Origin: Bacillus sp. SA1-12 | GTDB lineage: Bacteria > Bacillota > Bacilli > Bacillales > Bacillaceae | Direction of reading: 5' to 3' | NCBI RefSeq assembly: GCF_000981385.1 | Contig: NZ_LATZ01000120.1 | Location: forward strand, 1 to 64,000 | DNA: 64,000 bases | Shown here: one piece after another, positions 53,065-62,142 of the stretch | Layout of the letters: each line of letters starts with the position of its first letter | How positions within the stretch are numbered: position 1 is the first letter of the stretch | Position numbers and translations under genes: made by a program | The notes under the pieces: model-generated | What the model was told of the DNA's origin: nothing | The model's input: the letters and a program-made list of their open reading frames with translations, nothing else | The model's database searches: none

Positions 53065-54198
53065 ATGAAAAAAAGATTTGCGATTTTTCAAAAAAGCACT
53101 GGAATTTCCCCATATATTTGGGCATTTCTAAGTATATTACCGTTTTACTTTATCTTTCAATCGTCCTCTACGATTGAAATTATTGTTGGGATTATCCTGA
53201 CCATTTTATTTTTTATTACCTTTCGATATGCATTTCTGGCAAAAGGATGGCATGTTATCGTGTTAACATGCATCCTTATTTGCATATCCTTTACTTCAAC
53301 CTATCTTTTCAACTATTTTTATTTTTCATTTTATATTGCCTATTTTATTGGAAACATAAAGGTTCGGCTTTCATTTTTGACCTTATATATCATTCACTTG
53401 ATTGGCACAGCTGTTTCCATAAATTTTAGCATCGTCTTGCATGAAGATTTGCTGTTAAAGCACTTGCCATTTGTTATTATTAGCTGTCTTAGTGTAATCT
53501 TTCTGCCATTTAGTATTTATAATCGGAATGAGCGCGGACAACTTCAAGAAAAACTGGAGGATGCCAACAAGAGAATTTCTGAACTTGTGAAGCTTGAGGA
53601 ACGCCAAAGGATTGCTCGTGATCTTCATGATATATTAGGACAAAAGTTATCCATGATCGGGTTAAAAAGTGACTTAGCGAGAAAATTAATTAATAAAGAC
53701 CCTGAACAAGCACGCAATGAAATGAAGGACGTACAACAAACGGCACGAACGACTTTGAATGAAGTGAGGAAGCTAGTTTCGGAAATGCGTGGGATTCGTT
53801 TAAAAGAGGAAATGCACCATGTTAGACAAATCCTCAAGGCAGCTGAAATACATTTAGTGAGTAACGATGACTTCGTGTTAAATAATATCCCTTTATTAAC
53901 TGAGAACATTCTTAGCATGTGCTTGAAAGAGGCTGTTACCAATGTGGTAAGACATAGCGGTGCTTCTACATGCTTTATCTCCGTCAAACAAACTGCAAAT
54001 GAGATTGAAATCACCGTGAAGGATGATGGAATCGGCATTGTGACTAATGATAAATTTACTAAGGGAAATGGGCTTGCCGGAATGAAAGAACGCCTTGAAT
54101 TTGTTAATGGCAGCTTAGATATTATTTCCCAGGAAGGAACTACTTTGCTGATAAAAGTACCGAATGTCGTAAAACAGGCAGAGGAGGAGCTCTTATGA
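53065..54198 (+). CDS. desK: Membrane-thickness sensor histidine kinase DesK
   Basis: A 377-residue kinase with four to five N-terminal helices (residues about 15-155), a linker coiled coil, the HisKA_3 motif RIARDLHDILGQKLS with H188 (the residue phosphorylated in B. subtilis DesK) and an ATPase domain with NVVRHSGA, DDGIGI and GNGLAGMKERL. It senses lipid bilayer order and controls des through DesR. It overlaps desR by 4 bases. Confidence 0.93.
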   Translation: MKKRFAIFQKSTGISPYIWAFLSILPFYFIFQSSSTIEIIVGIILTILFFITFRYAFLAKGWHVIVLTCILICISFTSTYLFNYFYFSFYIAYFIGNIKVRLSFLTLYIIHLIGTAVSINFSIVLHEDLLLKHLPFVIISCLSVIFLPFSIYNRNERGQLQEKLEDANKRISELVKLEERQRIARDLHDILGQKLSMIGLKSDLARKLINKDPEQARNEMKDVQQTARTTLNEVRKLVSEMRGIRLKEEMHHVRQILKAAEIHLVSNDDFVLNNIPLLTENILSMCLKEAVTNVVRHSGASTCFISVKQTANEIEITVKDDGIGIVTNDKFTKGNGLAGMKERLEFVNGSLDIISQEGTTLLIKVPNVVKQAEEELL

Positions 54199-54794
54199 TT
54201 CGAATTGTCATTGCTGAGGACCAGCAAATGCTTTTAGGTGCCCTTGGCTCTCTTTTAAATTTAGAAGATGACATGGAAGTGGTCGGAAAAGCAAACAATG
54301 GTGAAGAAGCCCTTGCACTTGTGCAAAAACACAAGCCGGATGTCTGTATCATGGATATCGAAATGCCTGGAATGACAGGCCTCGAAGCTGCCGAAAAGCT
54401 TAAGGGCGAGGACTGCAAAGTGATCATCCTAACGACGTTCTCCCGATCAGGTTATTTTCAGAGAGCGTTAAAGGCCGGTGTAAGCGGCTATCTATTAAAG
54501 GACAGCCCAAGTGAAGAACTTGCCAGCTCAATCCGGAGCATCATCTCAGGAAGACGCATCTATGCACCTGAGCTTATGGATGACATTTACAGTGAACAAA
54601 ACCCTCTTACTGAACGTGAAAGAGAGGTTTTAGAGCTTGTAGCCGACGGCTTGAATACAAAGGAAATCGCCGACCATCTTAGCATCAAGACCGGAACTGT
54701 CCGGAATTATATTTCCACCATCTTAGAAAAGCTCGATGTAAAAAATCGGATTGAAGCAATTACACAGTCAAAGGAAAAAGGATGGTTTAAATAA
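54195..54794 (+). CDS. desR: Response regulator DesR (NarL/LuxR family)
   Basis: A 199-residue regulator, the same length as B. subtilis DesR. The receiver has D9 and phospho-acceptor D54 (CIMDIEMPGM), and the LuxR-type HTH is LTEREREVLELVADGLNTKE and the following IADHLSIKTGTVRNYIS. Phosphorylated DesR should bind the tandem sites at 51882-51921. Confidence 0.95.
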   Translation: MIRIVIAEDQQMLLGALGSLLNLEDDMEVVGKANNGEEALALVQKHKPDVCIMDIEMPGMTGLEAAEKLKGEDCKVIILTTFSRSGYFQRALKAGVSGYLLKDSPSEELASSIRSIISGRRIYAPELMDDIYSEQNPLTEREREVLELVADGLNTKEIADHLSIKTGTVRNYISTILEKLDVKNRIEAITQSKEKGWFK

Positions 54795-54840
54795 GCTTAA
54801 AAAATGGGACTGTCCTCAAGGACAGTCCCATTTTTTAAGC
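54795..54840. terminator. Strong bidirectional terminator after desR
   Basis: A perfect 21-bp stem (GCTTAAAAAATGGGACTGTCC with its complement at 54820-54840), a 4-base loop and A/T tracts on both sides, ending desR and the convergent TIM-barrel gene. Confidence 0.9.
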
Positions 54841-54858
54841 TTTTCGCACTACTACTTA

Positions 54859-55740
54859 TTAAATATTTAATCCCTCTTTAATATTTAGACCCTCTTTAAT
54901 TGATTTCAGTGTTACTTCGTTGGACCATTCTGGTTTATCAGGATAAGCAAAGACTGAATTCGTTACAATTCCATCAAATTTCATTTCTCTTAATTTCCGA
55001 TATAGGGCCTCAAAGTTTACTTCCCCTTCACCAGGGTTCAAATGCTGGTGAATGGTTACTTTTGCATTAGGAGGATTCACAATATAACGTAATCCAAATG
55101 CTGCTTTATGGTTAAGGGTATCGGCAATGAGAACATGAGCAAGTAAATCTCCTGCTTCCTCTAAGTGTTTCTCTACATCGCCTATCCCATCATCATAAAA
55201 GAAAGCATGTGCAACAGAATATACCAGCTTAATCCAATCTTTATCCAGTGCACGAATCATTCGAATGGCTTCTGTATTTAACTCAATAAAATCATTTGGA
55301 TGTGATTGTAAATTAAGTTTAATCCCTTCTTTTTCAAATAGCGGCATCAGCTCTTCCATAGATTTAACGAAAGCAGCTTCACTGTCAAGCGGACGGCTTA
55401 TGTCACCGGCAAATTCGCTGTTCATTAAATCAACACCTAATTCAGAAGTGATTTCAATACAACGTTTCCAATTTCTTACTGCAGCTTGACGTTCTTCTTC
55501 AATTGGTGAAGACCATTGTTGAACAGGCAGGACAGAAGAGATTTTAACACCGGCATCCAAGCAATATCTTTTTAAATCTTTAATCAGCTGCCTATCAACC
55601 TTTGGATATTCATAAAACCATATAAAATCTTTACGCGGTGATAGTTCTACATATTCATACCCTAATCTGGCAACTGCATCGATTGTATCTTTTAAATTTG
55701 TATTATCACGATAATGTGACGGATCATATGCTAAACGCAA
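54859..55740 (-). CDS. IolH-like sugar phosphate isomerase/epimerase TIM barrel
   Basis: A 293-residue AP-endonuclease-2 TIM barrel starting MRLAYDPSHYRD, much like IolH of the inositol operon. Metal-ligand candidates lie in LMNSEFAGD, LNLQSHPND, LVYSVAHAF and HQHLNPGEGE. The TTG at 55740 is chosen because AAGGGG lies 8-9 bases upstream; the ATG at 55749 abuts that site. The gene ends with an 18-bp near-exact tandem duplication that repeats IKEGLN at the C-terminus. The MFS gene lies 50 bases upstream, so they probably form one operon. The reaction is not established for IolH itself. Confidence 0.8.
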   Translation of the reverse strand: MRLAYDPSHYRDNTNLKDTIDAVARLGYEYVELSPRKDFIWFYEYPKVDRQLIKDLKRYCLDAGVKISSVLPVQQWSSPIEEERQAAVRNWKRCIEITSELGVDLMNSEFAGDISRPLDSEAAFVKSMEELMPLFEKEGIKLNLQSHPNDFIELNTEAIRMIRALDKDWIKLVYSVAHAFFYDDGIGDVEKHLEEAGDLLAHVLIADTLNHKAAFGLRYIVNPPNAKVTIHQHLNPGEGEVNFEALYRKLREMKFDGIVTNSVFAYPDKPEWSNEVTLKSIKEGLNIKEGLNI

Positions 55741-55789
55741 TATTAACATCCCCTTTTTTGGCTGATTTGATTTAGCCGTTTTCTGCTTT

Positions 55790-56980
55790 TCAAGTACTCA
55801 TTTCATAATGCTTTTTAAGTGCATCCGTTTCTTTTCTGCTCCAGGTTATTATTAAAATGCTGGCTATAAACCCGACTATACCGGTAAAATAAAACCCTGC
55901 AGCAAGACCAAATTTAGTATTCAAGACACCTGCTATAAAAGGTCCAGAAAACATACCAATTGCATATAAAGCTTGATAGACTCCCATCGCTGTTGCTCGT
56001 TTCTCATGTGGTATCGTTTCAATTGCTAAACCTAATAGCATAGGGAATACGATTCCAAGAGAAAATCCATTCAAAGCTTGAATCACCATTAACAATCCTT
56101 TAGATTCAATAAAAGGGGTTAAAAGCGTAATCAATGCTGATGCAAAAAAAGCAATATTTAATGTCTTCCATTTCCCTAATAGCGGTACAATAAGCTTACC
56201 CATAAAAAGTGTTGCGATCGCATGAGGGATCATAAATGTAAAAACAAGCAAACTAATCTCACTAGCCGTAAGGCCAATTTTCAAGGCATACGCAGGAATA
56301 AAACCAAATGTCGTAGTGAAAATCATACTGTGAGCTAAAATAGACAACATCGACACTTTTATCAGCATTGGCTCTTTTATTACTGACGTTAGATCGATCA
56401 CTTTTACCGGAGCTCGCGCATTCTCTTCTTTTACCTCATAAATGAAAAAAGAAAGAATTGCAGCTAGAAGACTGGTTATTCCGCCTATCCAAAACGGCGC
56501 ATGCCAACCCCATTCATTGACGATGATGCCGCTTACACTCATACCCAAAAGTTGAGCTAAAACCACAACAAAAGAAATGCTGCTCATAGCGCGGTGAACT
56601 TCGCGATCAACAAAATAACTTGAATATAATACAGTAAAAACAACCCATGTTGCTGCTGCAATACCGGCCAGTGAACGGGCAATTAGCACCCATCCCAGGC
56701 TATCTGTTAAGGCAAATAACAAGCAGCTTGCAGTACTGATCAACATCCCTGTGACAATAAATGGTCTTCTTAGTTTAAAAAGATCTGAACAAATCCCAAT
56801 AGGCAGCCTAAAGATAAATTGCATGAGGCCATAGCTGCTGAGCACAATGCCAATAAATGTGTATTTACCTCCCATCAACTCGATATGGGGCGTCAAGATA
56901 GGCAGATAAATAAAATGCGAGAACCATGGTGCAAACGAAACAATTAAAAAAATAACTTTATCTCTAACGGAATTAATCAC
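55790..56980 (-). CDS. MFS transporter (unknown sugar or polyol)
   Basis: A 396-residue major-facilitator protein with 12 predicted helices in two halves. The loop 2-3 region (GICSDLFKLRRPF) resembles the MFS-1 motif, and IPHEKRATAMGVYQA lies in the second half. It is not a sugar-porter-type protein and carries no drug-efflux signature I can name. Co-transcription with the IolH-like gene suggests uptake of an inositol-related compound. Confidence 0.8.
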   Translation of the reverse strand: MINSVRDKVIFLIVSFAPWFSHFIYLPILTPHIELMGGKYTFIGIVLSSYGLMQFIFRLPIGICSDLFKLRRPFIVTGMLISTASCLLFALTDSLGWVLIARSLAGIAAATWVVFTVLYSSYFVDREVHRAMSSISFVVVLAQLLGMSVSGIIVNEWGWHAPFWIGGITSLLAAILSFFIYEVKEENARAPVKVIDLTSVIKEPMLIKVSMLSILAHSMIFTTTFGFIPAYALKIGLTASEISLLVFTFMIPHAIATLFMGKLIVPLLGKWKTLNIAFFASALITLLTPFIESKGLLMVIQALNGFSLGIVFPMLLGLAIETIPHEKRATAMGVYQALYAIGMFSGPFIAGVLNTKFGLAAGFYFTGIVGFIASILIITWSRKETDALKKHYEMST

Positions 56981-57010
56981 TCAATTATCACTCCGTCTAT
57001 TTAAAGCGTA

Positions 57011-57110
57011 AGGCGCCTGCCTATCGGCGACAAGCATAAGGCGAATAGGAATAGAAGGTGTTCTTTACCTTCCATTCCTATTTGACTAGACCCTAGAGCC
57101 GATGGCGCCT
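57011..57110. repeat. Cloverleaf-like dispersed repeat, copy B
   Basis: Outer arms AGGCGCC (57011-57017) and GGCGCCT (57104-57110), TCGGC/GCCGA, an inner stem AATAGGAAT/ATTCCTATT and the hairpin GAAGGT/ACCTTC. The core AGAAGGTGTTCTTTACCTT is shared with copies A and C. Confidence 0.7.
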
Positions 57111-57164
57111 GAAGCTGGACACAAAAACTAAGTACAAAAAGTTATTCTTGAACTGTTAAGAAAA

Positions 57165-57275
57165 GCGCAAGCGCCTTGCTCAGCCCCGACAAGCATAAGA
57201 CTTTCATGAATAGAAGGTGTACTTTACCTTCAATTCATGAGTGGCTTATGACCTCGAGGGGCTTGGCGCGGGAGC
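57165..57275. repeat. Cloverleaf-like dispersed repeat, copy C
   Basis: The copy lies in tandem with copy B. Arms GCGCAAGCGCC and GGCGCGGGAGC, CATAAG/CTTATG, and the inner stem TCATGAAT/ATTCATGA surround AGAAGGTGTACTTTACCTT. The 343-base gap 56981-57323 is made almost wholly of copies B and C and contains no gene. Confidence 0.7.
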
Positions 57276-57323
57276 TAGACACTAAAACTAGATTCAAATT
57301 TTATACTTTCTTACCTTTTAAAA

Positions 57324-58784
57324 TTACCAGCGCGCTGTTACCATTTTTTTGCGAGTATAGAACTCTACACCATCTGACCCGTTCGCATGAAGATCACCAT
57401 AGAAGGATTTCTTCCAGCCTGAGAATGGGAAAAAGGCCATCGGAGCAGGAACTCCTAAATTTACTCCAAGCATTCCCGCATCGATGTCTTCACGGAACTT
57501 GCGAACATTGCTGCCATCTTTCGTATAAATACATGCACCATTTGCAAAATCTGATTCATTTGTAAGAGCAATGGCTTCATCTAACGTGTTCACTCGAACA
57601 ACTGATAGAACCGGAGCAAAGATTTCTTCTTTCCAAATCGTCATCTCCGTTTTTACATGATCAAAAATTGTAGGACCGACAAAGTAGCCATTTCCAGAAG
57701 CTGCAGCATCATTACGTCCGTCACGAACTAATACAGCACCCTCTTCTTTACCAATTTCAATGTATTTTTCCGTTTTTGCTTTATGAGAATCACGAATAAC
57801 TGGACCGAGGAATACGCCGTCATCCATTCCATTTCCAATGGTGATATTGTTAGCAGCATCCACTAATTTCTCCATTAATACATCTGCTACTTCACCAACT
57901 GCTACAACGACAGCTGCCGCCATACATCTTTCCCCGGCAGAACCATAAGCTGCGTTAATAATTTGATTAACTGCACCATCTAAGTCTGCATCTGGCATAA
58001 CAATTGAATGGTTTTTTGCTCCCGCTAATGCTTGAACACGTTTACCATAATTAGAAGCTGTTTTATAAACATATTCAGCAACCGGCTGAGAACCAACAAA
58101 TGAAATGGCTTTTACTCCTGGATGCTCAAGCAATCCATTTACAACATCATGAGCTCCGTGTACGATATTCAATACGCCGTCAGGCAATCCAGCTTCTTTA
58201 AATAATTCTGCCAAACGATTTGCCAAAAGTGGCGTGCGCTCAGATGGCTTTAACACAAACGTATTACCGCAAGCAATCGCTAATGGGAACATCCAGCATG
58301 GCACCATCATAGGGAAGTTAAATGGCGTGATTCCGCCGACGACACCGATTGGATAGCGGTACATTCCTGATTCAATATTCGTTGCGATATCAGGAAGCTG
58401 TTTTCCCATCATTAATGTAGGAGCACCTGCTGCAAATTCAACACATTCAATTCCGCGTTGAACCTCACCATATGCTTCGTTGTAGCTTTTTCCATTTTCG
58501 ATTGTAACAAGGCGTGCTAACTCCTCCCAATTCTCCACTAATAATTGCTGATATTTAAAAAGAATACGGGCTCTGCGAGGAACAGCTGTTTTGCTCCAGG
58601 TTTTAAATGCTTCAGCTGCTACTTCAACTGCGTGATCTACATCTTCACGACTAGAAAGAGGCACATGTGCGATTGTTTCACCTGTTGCCGGATTTGGAAC
58701 GATCTCGGTTTTTCCTGAGTTTGACTCAACCCATTGGCCACCGATAAAGTTTTTAAGGTTTTGTACAGTCACTGTGTTTGTCAT
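57324..58784 (-). CDS. iolA: CoA-acylating methylmalonate-semialdehyde dehydrogenase
   Basis: A 486-residue aldehyde dehydrogenase, the length of B. subtilis IolA/MmsA (487). The cofactor region has TPFNFPMMVP, and the catalytic Cys is in GSAGERCMAA. The segment LAGAKNHSIV has Asn where hydrolytic ALDHs keep a general-base Glu, a hallmark of the CoA-dependent MMSDH branch. It converts malonate semialdehyde (inositol route) or methylmalonate semialdehyde (valine route) to acetyl- or propionyl-CoA. GGAGGAG precedes the start. Two TGTAATCGATTTCA-type sites lie in the 474-base gap upstream. Confidence 0.92.
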   Translation of the reverse strand: MTNTVTVQNLKNFIGGQWVESNSGKTEIVPNPATGETIAHVPLSSREDVDHAVEVAAEAFKTWSKTAVPRRARILFKYQQLLVENWEELARLVTIENGKSYNEAYGEVQRGIECVEFAAGAPTLMMGKQLPDIATNIESGMYRYPIGVVGGITPFNFPMMVPCWMFPLAIACGNTFVLKPSERTPLLANRLAELFKEAGLPDGVLNIVHGAHDVVNGLLEHPGVKAISFVGSQPVAEYVYKTASNYGKRVQALAGAKNHSIVMPDADLDGAVNQIINAAYGSAGERCMAAAVVVAVGEVADVLMEKLVDAANNITIGNGMDDGVFLGPVIRDSHKAKTEKYIEIGKEEGAVLVRDGRNDAAASGNGYFVGPTIFDHVKTEMTIWKEEIFAPVLSVVRVNTLDEAIALTNESDFANGACIYTKDGSNVRKFREDIDAGMLGVNLGVPAPMAFFPFSGWKKSFYGDLHANGSDGVEFYTRKKMVTARW

Positions 58785-58954
58785 AATAAAGACTCCTCCT
58801 AACTTTTATATCTGATTCTTAATAGACTGCCTTTCAGCCATTTATTAGGATATAACCTAAAAATGTCAACTAAATTGAATAAGGCAGCGTTATCATTCAC
58901 AACTTCATAGTAAAGACTTTAAAACTTCTTTTTTGCAAAACCATTGGTTTTCAA

Positions 58955-58968
58955 TGTAATCGATTTCA
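58955..58968. promoter_or_regulatory. cre/LacI-type operator upstream of iolA
   Basis: TGTAATCGATTTCA matches the CcpA consensus TGWAANCGNTNWCA at all 14 positions and is also identical to the site before the first LacI gene. Either CcpA or the adjacent LacI pair could bind. It lies about 170 bases upstream of iolA. Confidence 0.65.
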
Positions 58969-59196
58969 GTGAAAAGGAATAATTTCTTACCTTACAAGAC
59001 TCATTTTATATGATTCTACTCTTTTTGTAAACGCTTTTTCTGTGAATTTTTTATTTTTTTCTGTTTCCATTTTTTAAAGAAACACAGTAAAATCACATAC
59101 TTTATAGGGATAAGTTAGAAAACAAAGGATCTATAGTTTCATCTTCCGTTTGCATCATAATATTTCTTTTCTAAATCTAGTAATCAAAATGATTTA

Positions 59197-59210
59197 GAAA
59201 TCGATTTCAA
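59197..59210. promoter_or_regulatory. Second cre/LacI-type operator before iolA
   Basis: AGAAATCGATTTCA contains the perfect palindrome GAAATCGATTTC and matches the cre consensus at 13 of 14. It sits in the 58785-59258 gap, which otherwise shows no gene. Confidence 0.6.
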
Positions 59211-59258
59211 AAATATAGATCAAATACATTACCGCTGACATAGCATAGCTGTTAAATG

Positions 59259-60281
59259 TTAAATCAATTCCAAAGTTCTTTTTGCCATCAGATTAGCATT
59301 ACAGGACTCCCTAATAACCAATTCATCCTTCATCACAATTTTCTTCTTAGTCAATTCTTCACCATTGATCAAATTTAACAACAATTCCATTGCTTTCATA
59401 CCAATCTTATATTTTGGCTGATTAATGGTTGTTAATTTTGGTTCATGGATCATAGACATTTTTATATTATCAAAGCCTACCACTGCAAGATCCTCGGGAA
59501 CAGATAAACCGCTGTCCTTTGCAGCCCTTATCGCCCCCATTGCCGTTTCATCATTAAAGGCAAAAACAGCTGTTGGCGGAGCTTCAAACGCCAGTAACTT
59601 CATCATTTGATGATAGCCGGATTCAACCGTTGAATCACCCTCTTGTATATAGGCTGTGTCTACCTCTAGATCATGGCTTAACAATGCCTGCTTATATCCT
59701 CTTATCCGGTCTCTGCTTAATATTATATGCAGCGGTCCCGAAATATGAGCAATTTTGGTATGTCCCAGCTTGATTAGATGTTCGGTCGCTTTCCTTGCAC
59801 TGCTGACATTATCAATTGATACAGTTGGAATATTTAAACCATCCATGTATTCACAGGCAAGCACGATCGGGAAATGGTCAGCAATCTGTTCTAGTTCTGT
59901 TTTATTAAGCCTGGCTGTTAAAAGGACCATCCCATCAGCCTGCTTCTGCTGCAATAGATTAATATATTCCTTTTCCCTTTCAATATCATTTTCAGTGTCT
60001 CCTAAAATGACCTGATACCCATGGCTGACGGCCACATGTTCAATTCCGCGCAGCACCTTTGAAAAGAACGGGCTCGTGATATCTGGAACAACCACAAGAA
60101 TGATTTTCGTTTCCTTTGTTCGGAATTGCCTTGCCACAATATGAGGCTTATAATTTACTTGATTAATGACAGCCATCACCTTTTCGCGTGTTTCTTTGCT
60201 GACAAGTTCAGGGTGGCTAAGCACCCGTGATACGGTAGCAGGCGATACCTTTGCCAGTTTTGCCACATCGCTCATTTTCAT
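59259..60281 (-). CDS. LacI-family regulator (tandem paralogue 1)
   Basis: A 340-residue LacI protein: HTH MSDVAKLAKVSPATVSRVLS, hinge YKPHIVARQFRTKE and a sugar-binding domain with ILVVVPDITSPFFSKVLRG. It is closely similar along its length to the next gene, which shows recent duplication. A TGTAATCGATTTCA site lies 54 bases upstream, suggesting autoregulation. The likely targets are iolA, the aldolase and the oxidoreductase nearby. Confidence 0.9.
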   Translation of the reverse strand: MKMSDVAKLAKVSPATVSRVLSHPELVSKETREKVMAVINQVNYKPHIVARQFRTKETKIILVVVPDITSPFFSKVLRGIEHVAVSHGYQVILGDTENDIEREKEYINLLQQKQADGMVLLTARLNKTELEQIADHFPIVLACEYMDGLNIPTVSIDNVSSARKATEHLIKLGHTKIAHISGPLHIILSRDRIRGYKQALLSHDLEVDTAYIQEGDSTVESGYHQMMKLLAFEAPPTAVFAFNDETAMGAIRAAKDSGLSVPEDLAVVGFDNIKMSMIHEPKLTTINQPKYKIGMKAMELLLNLINGEELTKKKIVMKDELVIRESCNANLMAKRTLELI

Positions 60282-60334
60282 CCAATCACCTCTCTCACCT
60301 TTAGTTGTAGCTCATTTAATATTTCAAACGTTAT

Positions 60335-60348
60335 TGTAATCGATTTCA
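60335..60348. promoter_or_regulatory. cre/LacI-type operator upstream of LacI paralogue 1
   Basis: TGTAATCGATTTCA, identical to the site at 58955, in the promoter region of the first LacI gene. Confidence 0.65.
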
Positions 60349-60525
60349 AAAACTTACTTACATTTTATATGACAGACTAATTTTTGTAAACGAATACTTT
60401 GATGCAGTTGTACTTGCCAGTTAATTTTAATTCCATCGATAAAGGGTCAAAATACAATGAGTTTTTACATTGCAAAAAAATAACCAGAGACAGAAGAAGC
60501 ATTACCTGCTTCAGCATCTCATGGT

Positions 60526-61536
60526 CTATATGTTTGTTTGTTCTTTTAATGGTGTTGCCGAGTCTCTAATAATGAGTTCATCCTTCATGACAAACTTTTT
60601 TTGTTTGATTGATTCCCCATTTATTAAATTTAACAATAGCTCCATCGCCTTTTTGCCGATTTCATACTTAGGCTGGTCAATCGTCGTTAAATTAGGTTCA
60701 ATGACAGAGGACATTTTGATATTATCGAATCCTACAATTGATAAATCCTCAGGCACCTTTAGACCGCTATCTTTTGCAGCTTTTATCGCTCCCATCGCCA
60801 TCTCATCATTAAAGGCAAAAATAGCCGTTGGCGGGGTTTCAAACGCTAATAATTTCATTGTCTGATGGTAGCCGGATTCATAGGTGAAATCACCTTCTTG
60901 AATGTAAGCTGAGTCCGCCTCTATATCATGGCTTAGCAATGCCTGCTGATATCCTCTCATCCTATCCCGGCTTAGGATGACATTGATTGGACCCGTAATA
61001 TGAGCAATTTTCGTATGGCCAAGCTTGATTAAGTGTTCGGTTGCTTTCCTTGCACTGCTTATATTATCAATCGAAACAGTAGGAACATTTAAACCATCCA
61101 TGTATTCACAGGCAAGCACCATTGGAAAATGACCGGCAATCTCTTCTAGGTTGGCTTTATTTAAGCGTGCTGTTAAGAGAACCATTCCATCAGCTTGTTT
61201 TTGCAATAATAAATTGATGTATTCTTTTTCTCTTTCAACATCATTTTCAGTATCACCTAAAATTACCTGGTATCCATGGTTAATGGCCACATGTTCAATT
61301 CCTCGTAAAACCTTTGAAAAGAAAGCGCTCGTTATATCAGGGACAACAACTAGAATGATTTTGGTTTCTTTTGTTCTAAATTGCCTCGCCACAATATGTG
61401 GTTTGTAATTAACTTGATTAATGACAGCCAAAACTTTTTCCCTTGTTTCTTTGCTTACCAAATCTGGATTACTTAGTACGCGGGATACTGTTGCAGGAGA
61501 GACATTTGCTAATTTTGCCACATCACTCATTTTCAT
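60526..61536 (-). CDS. LacI-family regulator (tandem paralogue 2)
   Basis: A 336-residue LacI protein nearly identical to paralogue 1 in the HTH and first 110 residues, with scattered changes in the sensor domain and a divergent C-terminal tail. The recognition helix is essentially the same, so both may compete for the same operators with different ligands. Upstream (61561-61574) is a weaker relative of the operator, TGAAAACGATTTAG. Confidence 0.9.
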   Translation of the reverse strand: MKMSDVAKLANVSPATVSRVLSNPDLVSKETREKVLAVINQVNYKPHIVARQFRTKETKIILVVVPDITSAFFSKVLRGIEHVAINHGYQVILGDTENDVEREKEYINLLLQKQADGMVLLTARLNKANLEEIAGHFPMVLACEYMDGLNVPTVSIDNISSARKATEHLIKLGHTKIAHITGPINVILSRDRMRGYQQALLSHDIEADSAYIQEGDFTYESGYHQTMKLLAFETPPTAIFAFNDEMAMGAIKAAKDSGLKVPEDLSIVGFDNIKMSSVIEPNLTTIDQPKYEIGKKAMELLLNLINGESIKQKKFVMKDELIIRDSATPLKEQTNI

Positions 61537-61744
61537 ACTACCTTATCACTCACTCTCACTGAAAACGATTTAGTGGGAATAAAAAACTTTTTTTGTTAAA
61601 CATAATCTATATCGTTTTCTTTCTATAATAACCTTTTTTATAAACTAGTAACACTAGTAGCATTTTAACTCATTTTATCACGAAAGGTCTGGATTTGGAT
61701 TTTTCATTTTTGTTGTTTTCGTAAATTTTGTGGCTATTTATATC

Positions 61745-62045
61745 AGATGCTCGCTTTCAGCAGGCTGGGCGGTGAGCCTTCTCGGCGTAAACGCTGCATA
61801 AGTCATACCTTTCGAACTGCTCCCTTGTCTTGCTTCAGCGCCCAGCCCCTCTAGGGTCTAGCCACTCTTGAATTGAAGATAAAAACGTCTACTATTCAAA
61901 TGCATCTTATTAGCCCGAGACTGAACAGGCGCTTCCGCATTTTCGAACCAGGATTTTTCAACCAACTCCAATCACCCTTAAACAGTTTTGGTCAAAAAGC
62001 CTATTTGAAAACAACAATCTCTTTGAAAAATACCATCATTTTTCA
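61745..62045. repeat. Dispersed repeat, second copy, with an embedded degenerate cloverleaf element
   Basis: The block opens with GCTCGCTTTC and ends with CTCCAATCACCCTTAAACAG, then TTTTGGTCAA, as at 12395-12570. Around 61847-61905 it contains GCCCCTCTAGGGTCTAG followed by TCTTGAATTGAAGATAAAA, an inverted, degraded form of the cloverleaf core at 57 kb. It fills the gap 61537-62142, which holds no gene. Confidence 0.5.
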
Positions 62046-62052
62046 CACAAAA

Positions 62053-62137
62053 AGAAGGAGCTGTCTTATTCGAAAGGATTAAGCCCCAAACACGGTATGT
62101 GTCGGAGAGCAGATCCATTTTAGACAGCCCCTCTTCT
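62053..62137 (-). terminator. Long-loop inverted repeat after the aldolase gene
   Basis: AGAAGGAGCTGTCT (62053-62066) pairs with AGACAGCCCCTCTTCT (62122-62137) across 55 bases, and the minus strand continues with TTTTTGTG. It could be a terminator hairpin with an expanded loop. Confidence 0.45.
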
Positions 62138-62142
62138 TCTTT

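Noticed and set aside
53625..54227. 200-codon open frame antisense to desK/desR
   Set aside because: It lies wholly opposite well-supported desK, has no ribosome site and no recognisable protein features. It is a shadow frame.
57176..57565. 129-codon frame over the repeat and the end of iolA
   Set aside because: It is made of repeat copy C and the reverse of iolA and has no plausible protein features.
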